Positions 7,768-16,652 are shown, numbered from the stretch's first letter. The stretch: DNA of 64,000 nucleotides from Microbacterium psychrotolerans (GCF_031085295.1 NZ_JAVFWO010000006.1:124001-188000), one strand, 5' to 3'. The notes: generated from the sequence alone by a model not told the origin. Made by a program: numbers and translations.

Positions 7768-9111
7768 TCAGGCGGCGCGGCCGTCGGGCACGGGCTTCAC
7801 GTTGTGGTTGCGGCAGAACACGTTGCCGGGGTCCCACGCGTGCTTGATCGCGGCGAGACGGGCCATGGTCGCCGGCGGGTACATGCGCTGGACGATCGTG
7901 TCGGCCGTCGAGACGGTGAAGTTGCCGTAGACGCCCGACCCCTTGACCTCGATGGCGTCCCATGCGGCGTTCGCTTCTGCACGCCCAGCGTCGTCGAGCA
8001 TGCCCGGGATGTCGAATGCGCCCGCCATCGCGAACCAGGTCGCGTCGCGCGCGGGGAACGCCGTGTCGTCCTGCGCCACGTCGGCGTATGCGCCGCCGAG
8101 CGAGCGCAGCATGACGACCGAGGCGGGATGCTGCTCGCGGAACGCCACGAGACGATCGATCGCCTCGTCGTCGAGCACGCCCAACAGCGTGTTGCCCCCG
8201 ACGAACCCGGGCATCGGCCGCTCGGGGTCGAACTCGGGGGCTTCCATCAGCACGTCGGGGTAGTCCTGCACGCCGAAGTCGCGCTCGGTGACTCCGGGCA
8301 CACCCGCCAGCGGCGCCAGCGCGCGACGCGCCTCTTCTTCGTCGGTGCCGACCCAGACCGCCGTGATCGAGGCGCCCGCCGGTGCATTCGGGTCCATCGC
8401 CGGAACGTCCATGTAGGTGACGGTGAGATCGCGCGGGGCGTCCGCCATGACCTCACGCAGTACGCGCAGCACGGGGCGCGCGTCGCCCTCGAGCCCGTAG
8501 ACCGCGTGGACGACGCCGTCGAGCGGGTGCGCCTCGAAGTCGAACCGCGTCACGACACCGAAGTTGCCACCGCCGCCGCGGAGCGCCCACAGAAGCTCGG
8601 GGTGGGAGGTCTCGGTCACCTCGACCACCTCGCCGCGGGCGGTGACGAGCTGCGCACCCACCAGCTGGTCGGCGGCCAGTCCCCACGCCCTCACCATCCA
8701 GCCGATGCCGCCGCCGAGGGTGAGACCGCCGACGCCGACAGAGGCCGTGTCGCCGGAGCTGAGCCCCAGGCCGCGCTCGGCGAGGGCGTGGGCGACGCCG
8801 CCCCACAGGGCGCCGCCGCCCACGCGCACGCGGGTGCCGTCGACCTCGACGGCGTCGAGGGCGGAGATGTCGAGCGTGAGTCCGCCGGGTACGCCGCCCC
8901 AGGCGCTGTGGCCGCCGCCCCGGATCATGATCTCGAGCCGTTCTGCGGACGCGTAGCGGACGGCGCCGCGCACGTCATCGACGCTGGCGGCGCGGATCAC
9001 GGCAGCGGGCTCGCCGATGCCGGAGTGGAAACGGCGGGCGGATTCCCATTCGGAATCGCCCGGGCGGATGACGGTGCCGACGTAACCGGCGCTGAGGTCG
9101 TCGTTGCTCAT
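7768..9111 (-). CDS. FAD-linked oxidase, berberine-bridge-like
   Basis: This is a flavin-dependent oxidoreductase of the PCMH/FAD_binding_4 family with a C-terminal BBE segment (NVFCRNHNV). The substrate is unknown; relatives oxidise sugars, alcohols or secondary metabolites. The histidine in RGGGHSAWGG is the usual 8-alpha histidyl FAD attachment site. The second covalent site is normally a Cys before VGxGG, but here the sequence reads SSGDTASVGVGG, so only mono-covalent attachment is expected. ATG 9111 gives 447 residues and has TAGCGT 7 nt upstream. ATG 9141 would add ten residues. The gene is convergent with gnd across a terminator. Confidence 0.85.
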   Translation of the reverse strand: MSNDDLSAGYVGTVIRPGDSEWESARRFHSGIGEPAAVIRAASVDDVRGAVRYASAERLEIMIRGGGHSAWGGVPGGLTLDISALDAVEVDGTRVRVGGGALWGGVAHALAERGLGLSSGDTASVGVGGLTLGGGIGWMVRAWGLAADQLVGAQLVTARGEVVEVTETSHPELLWALRGGGGNFGVVTRFDFEAHPLDGVVHAVYGLEGDARPVLRVLREVMADAPRDLTVTYMDVPAMDPNAPAGASITAVWVGTDEEEARRALAPLAGVPGVTERDFGVQDYPDVLMEAPEFDPERPMPGFVGGNTLLGVLDDEAIDRLVAFREQHPASVVMLRSLGGAYADVAQDDTAFPARDATWFAMAGAFDIPGMLDDAGRAEANAAWDAIEVKGSGVYGNFTVSTADTIVQRMYPPATMARLAAIKHAWDPGNVFCRNHNVKPVPDGRAA

Positions 9112-9118
9112 GACCGCC

Positions 9119-9124
9119 ACGCTA
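9119..9124 (-). promoter_or_regulatory. -10 box (TAGCGT) of the FAD oxidase
   Basis: TAGCGT on the minus strand ends 7 nt before the ATG at 9111. Confidence 0.5.
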
Positions 9125-9200
9125 GGGCTCACCCCCGACATCGGGGAAGATGTTCGCCGTCAGCGAGAGAGCGCCTTCCGCCGAGGCGCACTCGCGGGCG

Positions 9201-9206
9201 TAGGCT
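9201..9206 (+). promoter_or_regulatory. -10 box (TAGGCT) of the epimerase
   Basis: TAGGCT is followed by 7 nt and the GTG at 9214. No ribosome-binding site is visible. Confidence 0.55.
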
Positions 9207-9213
9207 CGCGTGG

Positions 9214-10203
9214 GTGACGAGCATCCTCTACATCGGCGGTACCGGAACGATCAGCGCGGCGTGCGTTCGCCGCTCCGTGGCTCTCGGGCACGACGTCGCA
9301 GTCCTCAACCGCGGCAGCGCACGACGCCCCCTGCCGCCGCAGGTCGAACTGATCGAGGCCGACGTGCGCGACGCCGGCGCGGTGCGCAGCGCCCTCGGCG
9401 ACCGCCGCTTCGACGTCGTCGCCGAGTTCCTGGCCTTCACGCCCGAGCACATCGCGACCGACCTCGAGCTGTTCGAGGGACGCACCGGGCAGTACGTCTT
9501 CATCAGCTCGGCCTCGGCGTACGAGAAGCCGCCGCGCCGCGTGCCGGTCACCGAGTCGACGCCGCTGCGCAACCCGTTCTGGCAGTACTCGCGCGACAAG
9601 ATCGCCTGCGAGGACGTCCTCGTCGCCGCACATCGCGAACGCGGCCTGCCGGTGACGATCGTCCGGCCGTCGCACACCTACGACGAGCGGCTGCTGCCGA
9701 CCCTCGGCGGCTGGACCGACATCGCGCGTATGCGCGCCGGCCGCCCCGTCATCGTCCACGGCGACGGCACGAGCCTGTGGACGATCACGCACTCCGACGA
9801 CTTCGCCGTCGCGTTCACCGGGCTGCTCGGCAATCCGGCGGCGATCGGCGAGGCGTTCACCATCACCGGGACGCATGCACCGACCTGGAACCAGATCTAC
9901 GGCTGGCTGGCCGACGCCGCCGGCGTCGACTCCGCCGACCTCGTGCACGTGGCGTCAGACACGATCGCGGCGTTCGCACCGGACCTCGGGCCCACGCTTA
10001 TCGGCGACAAGGCCCACTCCATGCTGTTCGACTCGTCGAAGGTGACACAGCTGGTGCCCGAGTTCCGCACGACGATCACGTTCGACGAGGGCGCCCGCCG
10101 CATCCTCGCGCATTACGACGCGCACCCGGAGGAGCAGCGGATCGACGAGGACCGCGACGCGCTCTTCGATCGCATCGCGTCCCACGCCCGCTCGGCGGGC
10201 TGA
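9214..10203 (+). CDS. NAD-dependent epimerase/dehydratase (SDR family)
   Basis: This is a 329-residue extended short-chain dehydrogenase. The N-terminal YIGGTGTIS is the nucleotide-binding glycine motif, and FWQYSRDK supplies the catalytic Tyr-x3-Lys. The SSASAY stretch provides the catalytic serine. The C-terminal half resembles sugar-nucleotide or mRNA-binding-type epimerases; the actual substrate cannot be read from the sequence. The GTG at 9214 is fixed by the TAGGCT box 7 nt upstream. It is convergent with the ABC transporter genes across a 20-bp gap filled by a hairpin. Confidence 0.85.
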   Translation: MTSILYIGGTGTISAACVRRSVALGHDVAVLNRGSARRPLPPQVELIEADVRDAGAVRSALGDRRFDVVAEFLAFTPEHIATDLELFEGRTGQYVFISSASAYEKPPRRVPVTESTPLRNPFWQYSRDKIACEDVLVAAHRERGLPVTIVRPSHTYDERLLPTLGGWTDIARMRAGRPVIVHGDGTSLWTITHSDDFAVAFTGLLGNPAAIGEAFTITGTHAPTWNQIYGWLADAAGVDSADLVHVASDTIAAFAPDLGPTLIGDKAHSMLFDSSKVTQLVPEFRTTITFDEGARRILAHYDAHPEEQRIDEDRDALFDRIASHARSAG

Positions 10204-10226
10204 CCGACGGGGGACGCCCCCGGTCA
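10201..10226. terminator. Compact bidirectional hairpin between convergent genes
   Basis: CGGGGG-ACG-CCCCCG (10208-10222) lies between the stop codons of the epimerase and the ABC ATPase gene. Outer TGACC/GGTCA bases can extend it. The whole intergenic gap is this structure. Confidence 0.6.
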
Positions 10227-10949
10227 GCGTGTGATGTCGCGCACCGTCCCCTTCTCGAGCCGCAGTCGGCGCCGCGCTCGGCGGGCGACGGCGGAGTCGT
10301 GCGTGACGACGATGAGCGTGAGCCCCTCGTCGTTGAGCGCCTGCAGCACCGACAGGATCTCGTCGCGCATGCTCTCGTCGAGGTTGCCCGTGGGCTCGTC
10401 GGCGAGGAGCACCCGCGGGCGCTTGACGATGGCGCGCCCGATCGCGACGCGCTGCTGCTGACCGCCCGACAGCTCGCCGGGCCGATGGTCCGCGCGCTCG
10501 GCCAGGCCGACGTGCGCGAGCGCCTCGGCGACACGGGTGGCGCGCTCGTCCTTGGAGAGCCCCAGCGGTTCCAGAGCCATGTCGACGTTCTCGTGCGCCG
10601 TGAGCGTCGGGATGAGGTTGAACCCCTGGAACACGAAGCCGATCTCGTGCGCGCGGATGCGGCCGAGCTCGCCGTTGCTGGCGGTCGCGATGTCGAGCTC
10701 GCCGAGGTGAACCGAGCCGGTGCTGGGGCGGTCGAGGGCCCCCAGCAGCTGCAGCAGCGTGGACTTGCCGCCGCCGGTGGGTCCCTGGATCGTGACGAAG
10801 TCCCCCGCCTCGATCGTGAGGTCGACGCCGGCGAGCGCCTTCACGATGCGGCCCTTCTGCGTATAGGTGCGGGTGACGCCTTGGAGGCGGTACTGTGCCG
10901 GGGCTGCGGCATCCGGGGCCGAGGCGGCCTCTGTGTCGGTCATGGTCAT
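10224..10949 (-). CDS. ABC transporter ATP-binding protein (MacB/LolD type)
   Basis: This 241-residue ATPase energises the FtsX-type permease encoded just upstream. Walker A GPTGGGKST, the Q-loop FVFQGFNLIP, the signature LSGGQQQR and Walker B RVLLADEP followed by TGNLD all match the MacB/LolD/FtsE group. These act mechanically on extracytoplasmic substrates such as antibiotics, peptides or lipoproteins. ATG 10949 is preferred because GGGGAG lies 8 nt upstream; a second ATG is 6 nt on. It follows the permease by 79 nt on the same strand, and both are divergent from the two-component genes that probably control them. Confidence 0.93.
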   Translation of the reverse strand: MTMTDTEAASAPDAAAPAQYRLQGVTRTYTQKGRIVKALAGVDLTIEAGDFVTIQGPTGGGKSTLLQLLGALDRPSTGSVHLGELDIATASNGELGRIRAHEIGFVFQGFNLIPTLTAHENVDMALEPLGLSKDERATRVAEALAHVGLAERADHRPGELSGGQQQRVAIGRAIVKRPRVLLADEPTGNLDESMRDEILSVLQALNDEGLTLIVVTHDSAVARRARRRLRLEKGTVRDITR

Positions 10950-11028
10950 GACGTGCTCTCCCCTTCTTGGAGACGGTGTCGTCGAGGTGGGTTCGGGTGC
11001 GGTGGGGATGGTGTCGGACACGGATGCC

Positions 11029-12510
11029 TCAGCCCACGGAACGGAGGGCCTCGGCGGGGCTCAGGCGGGCGGCCCGCCATCCGCCGAAGGCGCCGGCGAC
11101 CAGGCCGCCGAGCACGGCGATGCCGACCGCCGCGACGACCACCCAGAGCGTGACCGGTGCCTGGAGAACGACGTCGGCGCCCGTCTGCTGCATGACGGCG
11201 TTCCCGAAGGTGCCGGGGCCTCCTCCGGGCATCTGCGCGCCGTCGCCGCCGGGCCCGAAGGTCTGGGTCGAGGGCGCCGTCGAGATGGTCGGGGCGATGA
11301 CGTTGATGGCGAGGATGCCGGCGAAGCCGATCACGAGACCCACGACACCGCCGATGAGGCCTTGCACGACCGACTCGCCCGCCACCTGGCCGACGACGCG
11401 CCCGTTGGACCAGCCGATCGCCTTGAGGGTGCCGAACTCGCGCGTGCGGCGCGAGACGCCCGAGATCGTGAACAGCACCGCGAGGACGAGAGCGACCGCG
11501 AGCACGATGAGCGACAGCCACGTGCCGAGGCTCGTGATGAGCGACGACGCGCTCGAGAGGGATCCCGACACCGTCGAGGCGAGATCGGACTGCGAGCTCA
11601 CGGTGGCGTCGGGCAGCTCCTCCTGGAGCGCCGTCTGCACCGCTGAGATGGCGTCGGAGGACTCCGCCTGCACGTAGACCGTCGAGATCACGTCTCCGGC
11701 GCCCGAGAGCTCCTGAGCGACGTCGAGTGGGATGTAGACGTTCGAGGCCGTGTCGGCCTCATCGGACGTCGACGTCACGAGGCCGATGATCTCGAAGTCC
11801 TGGCCTCCGACGTCGACGGTGTCGCCGACCGCGAGGTCGGCGGTCGTGGCGTAGGTGGCATCGAGCACCGCGACGTACGCGCCCTCGTCGGACGCCTCCA
11901 GGCCGCGGCCGTCGCTGAGCTCCACCGCGGACAGCGGACCCACGGCGTCGGCCGCCGGGTCGATGCCCAGCACAGTGAACGAGTCGACGCCGAACGAGCC
12001 TCCGCCGAAGCCGCCGCCACCGCTCTCCCCCTCGGTCTGCTGCGGAGGCTGTGGCTGGGTGGTGGCGTCGCCGGTGGCGTCGTCCGGCCGCTGCGGCAGC
12101 TCGCCCGAGAAGGTCATGTTCGTGAGGCTGAGTGCGGCGGATGCCGCCTCCACACCGTCGACGGAGGCGACCGTGTCGAGGGTCGAGGCGTCGAGGGTCG
12201 AGCGCATCGGCTCTGTCACGAGCCGCGACTGGCTGAGCTGCGTCGTGCCGTCGTCGGTGGTCTCGCCACCGTCCTCGCCGAAGTCGAACCGCGCTCCGCC
12301 CTGTCCGGGCTCGGCCTGCGCGCCGGTCACGGTGAGGTCGGTGCCGACGCCGTACACCGACTCCAGCACCTGCGCCTGCGCGGCGCTCACGCCGGCGGCG
12401 AGCGAGTTCACGATCATCACGAGCGCGATGGCGATCGCGAGGCCGGCGGCCACGATGATCGTCTGCTTCTTGCGGCCGGCCAGCTCCCGCCGCAGATAGG
12501 TCATGTACAT
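11029..12510 (-). CDS. ABC transporter permease, MacB/FtsX family
   Basis: The 493-residue permease has one N-terminal membrane helix (about residues 18-40), a long extracytoplasmic MacB-type periplasmic-core domain to about residue 355, and three C-terminal helices of the FtsX domain. The extracytoplasmic part contains a Gly/Glu-rich loop (GESGGGGFGGGSFG). MacB-like systems in Gram-positives export or sense peptides and antibiotics; the substrate here is unknown. ATG 12510 is chosen for the AGGAGG 6 nt upstream. A pair of CATA(A/G)GG repeats 11 bp apart lies upstream of the promoter and matches repeats in front of the divergent response regulator. Confidence 0.92.
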   Translation of the reverse strand: MYMTYLRRELAGRKKQTIIVAAGLAIAIALVMIVNSLAAGVSAAQAQVLESVYGVGTDLTVTGAQAEPGQGGARFDFGEDGGETTDDGTTQLSQSRLVTEPMRSTLDASTLDTVASVDGVEAASAALSLTNMTFSGELPQRPDDATGDATTQPQPPQQTEGESGGGGFGGGSFGVDSFTVLGIDPAADAVGPLSAVELSDGRGLEASDEGAYVAVLDATYATTADLAVGDTVDVGGQDFEIIGLVTSTSDEADTASNVYIPLDVAQELSGAGDVISTVYVQAESSDAISAVQTALQEELPDATVSSQSDLASTVSGSLSSASSLITSLGTWLSLIVLAVALVLAVLFTISGVSRRTREFGTLKAIGWSNGRVVGQVAGESVVQGLIGGVVGLVIGFAGILAINVIAPTISTAPSTQTFGPGGDGAQMPGGGPGTFGNAVMQQTGADVVLQAPVTLWVVVAAVGIAVLGGLVAGAFGGWRAARLSPAEALRSVG

Positions 12511-12550
12511 GGGTCTCCTCCTGGCGGGCGGAATGCCGGCCGTCGAGGGG

Positions 12551-12556
12551 ACGCTA
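12551..12556 (-). promoter_or_regulatory. Candidate -10 box (TAGCGT) of the ABC exporter operon
   Basis: TAGCGT on the minus strand gives a leader of about 35-40 nt that carries the AGGAGG site of the permease gene. No consensus -35 is visible, which fits an activator-dependent promoter. Confidence 0.45.
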
Positions 12557-12582
12557 CGAACCCGCGTGATGGGCATGCCCAG

Positions 12583-12604
12583 CGGCCCCTATGGGCACCT
12601 TATG
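12583..12604 (-). promoter_or_regulatory. Direct-repeat operator upstream of the ABC exporter promoter
   Basis: On the minus strand CATAAGG (from 12604) and CATAGGG (from 12593) lie 11 bp apart, just upstream of the expected -35 position. This is one helical turn, as for OmpR-family binding sites. The same CATAG core recurs before the response-regulator gene. Confidence 0.55.
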
Positions 12605-12703
12605 AACCGCGAGACCTCACCGGCAGCACGAAGACCCCGGGGTTCCCCTCGGTCTCGCCCCAGCGCTGGTGTCTCGCGGAGACGGCCGGTTTCACAGCCG
12701 GCG

Positions 12704-12735
12704 CATAGCGCGCTCCATAGGAAGCGCATAGGAAG
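12704..12735 (+). promoter_or_regulatory. Direct-repeat operator upstream of the response-regulator gene
   Basis: CATAG occurs at 12704, 12716 and 12727. The last two are exact 9-bp repeats (CATAGGAAG) 11 bp apart. They end 5 bp before the CACAAT box, so a bound regulator would sit on the -35 region. This fits autoregulation by the OmpR-type protein encoded downstream. Confidence 0.6.
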
Positions 12736-12740
12736 ACGTC

Positions 12741-12746
12741 CACAAT
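12741..12746 (+). promoter_or_regulatory. -10 box (CACAAT) of the response-regulator gene
   Basis: CACAAT is followed by 6 nt and the ATG at 12753. No ribosome-binding site is visible. Confidence 0.5.
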
Positions 12747-12752
12747 GGACGC

Positions 12753-13481
12753 ATGACCAACCCCGCACCCGCCCTGCTGCGTCCCGACGGCTCGAACCTC
12801 CGCGTGCTCGTGGTGGACGACGAGCAGATGCTCACCGACCTGCTGTCGATGGCGCTGCGCATGGAGGGATGGGAGGTGCGGACGGCCGGCTCAGGATTCG
12901 AGGCGCTGCAGTCCGCCCGCGAGTTCGAGCCGGACGCCATGGTGCTCGACATCATGATGCCCGACCTCGACGGCATGGCCGTGCTGCAGCGTCTGCGTCA
13001 GGCGGGCGACGACGTTCCGGTGCTGTTCCTCACCGCGAAGGATGCCGTGAGCGATCGCGTCGCCGGCCTCACGGCGGGCGGCGACGACTACGTCACGAAG
13101 CCGTTCAGCCTCGAGGAGGTCGTGGCGCGCCTCCGCGGCCTCATGCGCCGCGCCGGCACCGCTCACGCCGCGGGGGCGGAGCCGATCCTCCGCGTGGGCG
13201 ACCTCACCCTCAACGAGGACAGCCACGAAGTCGAGCGCTCGGGCGAGGAGATCGAGCTCACCGCGACCGAGTTCGAGCTGCTCCGCTACCTCATGCGCAA
13301 CCAGCGCCGCGTCGTGTCGAAGGCGCAGATCCTCGACCGCGTGTGGAACTACGACTTCGGCGGACGCTCCAGCGTGGTCGAGCTGTACATCTCGTATCTG
13401 CGCAAGAAGATCGACGCCGGCCGCGAGCCCCTCATCCACACCGTGCGCGGCGTCGGCTACATGATCAAGGCGCCCCAGTGA
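12753..13481 (+). CDS. OmpR-family response regulator
   Basis: This 242-residue DNA-binding response regulator has a receiver domain at about residues 15-130 (acidic pair DDE at 22-24, phospho-acceptor Asp66 in VLDIMMPD, Lys in TKPFS) and an OmpR/PhoB winged helix at about 145-240 (ELTATEFELLRYL, then VVELYISYLRKKID). It is phosphorylated by the kinase whose GTG overlaps its TGA by 4 nt. Direct repeats in its own promoter and in that of the divergent ABC operon suggest it controls both. Confidence 0.95.
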   Translation: MTNPAPALLRPDGSNLRVLVVDDEQMLTDLLSMALRMEGWEVRTAGSGFEALQSAREFEPDAMVLDIMMPDLDGMAVLQRLRQAGDDVPVLFLTAKDAVSDRVAGLTAGGDDYVTKPFSLEEVVARLRGLMRRAGTAHAAGAEPILRVGDLTLNEDSHEVERSGEEIELTATEFELLRYLMRNQRRVVSKAQILDRVWNYDFGGRSSVVELYISYLRKKIDAGREPLIHTVRGVGYMIKAPQ

Positions 13482-15070
13482 CCGACGGGACCGGCTCGCC
13501 CGAGGGACACCGGACGGGGTCGGATGCCGTAGCCGGCGCCTCGGCATCCGTCGGGGAATCCGCGGCCTCCGCGGAGACCGCTGTCGAGTCCCCCGCCGGC
13601 GAACGGCTCCCGCGCCGCGCGCCGTGGACGCTCCAGCGCAAGCTCATCGTCACCGTGGTGGGCATCACGTCGTTCATCATGGTGCTCGTCGCCGTCGCGA
13701 CCAGTGCCATCCTCAGCCAGGTGCTGGAGCAGCAGCTCAACGACAACGTGCAGTCGGCGGCACGACGGTCGTCCGTCGTGCTCGCGCAGGCTGGGGCGAG
13801 TGGTCTCACGGCCAAGGAGATCCTGACCCAGCAGCCGCAGCCGCCCGGCTACTTCCTGGCGATCCAGACGCTCCCCGACGCCCCGACAGCCGCGGTGATG
13901 ACCACCGCCGGCGTCGTCGAACTGGACCAGGACGAGATCGACAAGATCAGCGAGAGCCTGCGTGGCCAGCACGATCAACTCGTGGTGACGGTCGAGGACC
14001 GCGGGACCTATCGCGTGGAACCCGTGCAGGCGGGCGCCACGTTCGCCCTTGTCGGACTCTCGCGGGATGACGTCGCCGTGACGCTGACGCGCATGTGGAT
14101 CACGATCGGTCTCCTCACCGCCGGTGGCCTGCTGCTCCTCGCCGTCGCCACCGCCTGGACCATCCGGCGAGGCCTGGCGCCGCTGCGCGCGGTCGCCGAC
14201 ACGGCGGCCCGCGTCTCGACCCAGCGGCTGGACCAGGGCGAGGTGACCATCGCCGAACGGGTGCCGTCCCACCAGGCCGATCCCCGCACCGAGGTCGGCC
14301 GCGTGGGCGAGGCGCTGAACACGCTCCTCGACCACGTCGACGAATCGCTCACCGCCCGGCAGCGCAACGAGGAGCGGATGCGCGCGTTCGTCGCGGACGC
14401 GAGCCACGAGCTGCGCACGCCGCTCTCGTCCATCCGGGGCTACAGCGAGCTGTCGCTCAAGGCCCTGAGCCGCGGGCAGGGTGCGGCGACCATCGAGACG
14501 ACGGAGGCCTCCCTCGAGCGGATCCAGGCGCAGTCGCTGCGCATGACCTCGCTCGTCGAGGACCTGCTGCTGCTGGCGCGCCTCGACGAGGGTCAGGAGC
14601 TCGTCTACGGCACGGTCGACCTGACGCGGCTCGTGATCGACGCCGTCGGCGATGTCCGTCCCACCGGGCCCGACCACGAATGGGTGCTGGAGGTGGGCGA
14701 CGAACCCGTGCTGGTCGCCGGGGACACCGGCCGGCTGCACCAGGTCGCCGCCAACCTGCTGGCCAACGCCCGCACGCACACCCCCGCCGGCACCACGGTC
14801 ACCGCGAGCGTCACCCGTGACGACGGCACGGCGGTCCTCCGTGTGCACGACGACGGCCCTGGGATCGATCCCTCGATCAAGGACGAGCTGTTCGAGCGCT
14901 TCGCGCGCGCCGACCGCTCGCGTGCACGTCAGACCGGCGGCACCGGCCTCGGCCTCTCGATCGCCCGGGCCATCGTGGATGCCCATGGCGGCAGCATCCG
15001 TGTCGACAGCACCCCCGGCGACACGACGTTCGAGGTGCGGCTGCCCGCTCGTCCGGTCGACCCGACCTGA
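13478..15070 (+). CDS. Sensor histidine kinase
   Basis: This is a 530-residue membrane kinase. A disordered Ser/Ala-rich cytoplasmic start is followed by TM1 near residues 53-75, an extracytoplasmic sensor region of about 130 residues, TM2 near 207-230, and a HAMP-like linker. The DHp domain has His310 in ASHELRTP. The ATPase domain has N box NLLANARTHT, G1 DDGPGI and G2 GGTGLGLS. The signal is unknown. The gene overlaps the response-regulator stop (GTGA), so the pair is translationally coupled, and it is convergent with the flavin operon with only 10 nt between stops. Confidence 0.95.
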   Translation: MTDGTGSPEGHRTGSDAVAGASASVGESAASAETAVESPAGERLPRRAPWTLQRKLIVTVVGITSFIMVLVAVATSAILSQVLEQQLNDNVQSAARRSSVVLAQAGASGLTAKEILTQQPQPPGYFLAIQTLPDAPTAAVMTTAGVVELDQDEIDKISESLRGQHDQLVVTVEDRGTYRVEPVQAGATFALVGLSRDDVAVTLTRMWITIGLLTAGGLLLLAVATAWTIRRGLAPLRAVADTAARVSTQRLDQGEVTIAERVPSHQADPRTEVGRVGEALNTLLDHVDESLTARQRNEERMRAFVADASHELRTPLSSIRGYSELSLKALSRGQGAATIETTEASLERIQAQSLRMTSLVEDLLLLARLDEGQELVYGTVDLTRLVIDAVGDVRPTGPDHEWVLEVGDEPVLVAGDTGRLHQVAANLLANARTHTPAGTTVTASVTRDDGTAVLRVHDDGPGIDPSIKDELFERFARADRSRARQTGGTGLGLSIARAIVDAHGGSIRVDSTPGDTTFEVRLPARPVDPT

Positions 15071-15080
15071 GTACCGACGC

Positions 15081-16652
15081 TCAGTAGCCGCTGAAGGCGT
15101 CCGTCGTGATCGAGCGCGCGCGCTCGAGCGCCGGTGCGAGGTCGGCGATCAGCGCCGCCGGACCGGAGATGTACGCGTGACGCGACCCGATGTCGGGCAC
15201 GACGCGCAGCAGCCCGTCGGCGTCGAGGCGCACGCCCTGCGCCCACAGCCAGTGGTCCGGCAGATCCGCCGGCCGGTCACGCGTGAACAGGATGACGCGC
15301 GCCCCGGATGCCGCGATCTCGTCGCGGTACGCCAGCTCCGAGGAGTCCGACGCCACGTAGACCAGCACGATGTCGCGGTCGAGGCCCGCGGCCTGTGCGT
15401 GGCGCAGCTGTGACACGAACGGCGTGACGCCGATGCCGGCGGCCACCATCAGGATCGGAGCCGCGTCGCGCTTTGGCAGCAGGAAGTCGCCCCAGACGCC
15501 CGTGATCGCGAGGGCGTCGCCGGGCTGGACCTCGGCGAGCGCCTTCTTGTACGAGCTGAGCGGCTTGGTGGTCTTGCCGTCCTTGAACGCGACCTTCAGC
15601 AGCGGCAGATCCTCCGGCGCCGAGGCGATGCTGAACTCGCGACGCGTGCCGCGGGCATCCGGATGGCGGTGCGGCACCTCGAGTTCGAGGTACTGCCCCG
15701 GAAGGAACGCGAGCCGGTCGTGCACGCGGAACGTGAGCTCCTGCACGCTCGGCGTGGGCTCCGAGCGTGCGACGAGGGTGAGGCGCACGGCGGTGCGCAC
15801 GGCGAACGCGAACGCCACGAGGTTGCCGACGAGGAGCGCCCGCTCCTGTCCGAGGGTGACATCGCCGATCGGGATGGGCCATCCGGCCAGCACGCCGACC
15901 ACCGTGGCGACGGTCAGCTGCTGCCATCGGCGCGGCGGCAGGGTGAGCGGCTCGGACAGCATGAACGCCCCGAGGAAGAGGAACGGCGACGACCAGAGGA
16001 TCGGCCACAGCAGGTCGAGCACCTCGACCTCGACGCCCGCGGCCTGGTACTGAGCGGCCGTGCGGAAGACCGCGACAGCGACCGCGAACACCAGGAACAC
16101 GGCGACCACGCGCAGCTTCTCGGTGCGCACCAGCACCGCGAGCCCGAGCAGGATGACGGGCGCGGCGAGCGCCGGCGTCCCGACCCACCACGACGACGCG
16201 CCGAGGTCGGGCCACGCCAGGCTCAGCAGCGTCAGCACCGTCGCACCGACTGCCGCAGGGTTGAAGATGTGGCGGCCGCGCCATGCGAGCAGGTACTTCG
16301 AGAGCGAGGCGACCGCGGCGGCGATGACGATTCCCAGCAGCCCCACGAGCTCGAGCGTCGGGCGCAGGACGAACAGCAGGATGTGCGACGTGATCAGCGA
16401 CGACTCGAGACGCCACGGCAGGTTGAGCACGCGCTGTGCGGCGGCATCCACTCCCACGCAGACCGCCGAGAGCACGGCGAGCGTCACGATCAGCTGCAGC
16501 GGATCGGGGCCGACCAGGCCGAAGAACGAGAGCAGCAGGGCCACTAGGGCCAGCGTCGCGAGTGCGAGATACACCAGGCGGTACATCGACACGCGGCCGA
16601 GCACCGCGAAGGCGCGATTCCAGATGGAGGTGAGAGTGCCCATCCGGGTCAC
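15081..16652 (-). CDS. Membrane NqrB/RnfD-like domain fused to ferredoxin-NADP reductase module
   Basis: This 523-residue fusion probably carries electrons from cytosolic NAD(P)H through the membrane. About residues 20-300 hold eight or more hydrophobic helices with RnfD/NqrB hallmarks (RHIFNPAAVG, FMLSEPLTLP). About 300-523 form an FNR module with FAD motif RREFSIAS, NAD(P) motif AAGIGVTPF and a C-terminal aromatic SGY. I do not see the SGAT(P) loop that holds covalent FMN in true NqrB/RnfD. The GTG at 16652 overlaps the upstream MOSC stop; ATG 16643 is an alternative. It is the last gene of a four-gene flavin operon, and such fusions are known to partner ApbE-flavinylated proteins. Confidence 0.85.
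   Translation of the reverse strand: MTRMGTLTSIWNRAFAVLGRVSMYRLVYLALATLALVALLLSFFGLVGPDPLQLIVTLAVLSAVCVGVDAAAQRVLNLPWRLESSLITSHILLFVLRPTLELVGLLGIVIAAAVASLSKYLLAWRGRHIFNPAAVGATVLTLLSLAWPDLGASSWWVGTPALAAPVILLGLAVLVRTEKLRVVAVFLVFAVAVAVFRTAAQYQAAGVEVEVLDLLWPILWSSPFLFLGAFMLSEPLTLPPRRWQQLTVATVVGVLAGWPIPIGDVTLGQERALLVGNLVAFAFAVRTAVRLTLVARSEPTPSVQELTFRVHDRLAFLPGQYLELEVPHRHPDARGTRREFSIASAPEDLPLLKVAFKDGKTTKPLSSYKKALAEVQPGDALAITGVWGDFLLPKRDAAPILMVAAGIGVTPFVSQLRHAQAAGLDRDIVLVYVASDSSELAYRDEIAASGARVILFTRDRPADLPDHWLWAQGVRLDADGLLRVVPDIGSRHAYISGPAALIADLAPALERARSITTDAFSGY

Noticed and set aside
7435..9213. Long in-frame extension upstream of the epimerase at 9214
   Set aside because: It would run antisense through the FAD oxidase and add nearly 600 residues of low-complexity sequence. 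The Rossmann motif and the -10 box mark GTG 9214 as the start.
16270..16300. GAT within NPAAVGAT of the NqrB-like domain as a covalent FMN site
   Set aside because: By position it matches the FNPA(x)xG helix of RnfD/NqrB, not the external SGATPL loop that is flavinylated.
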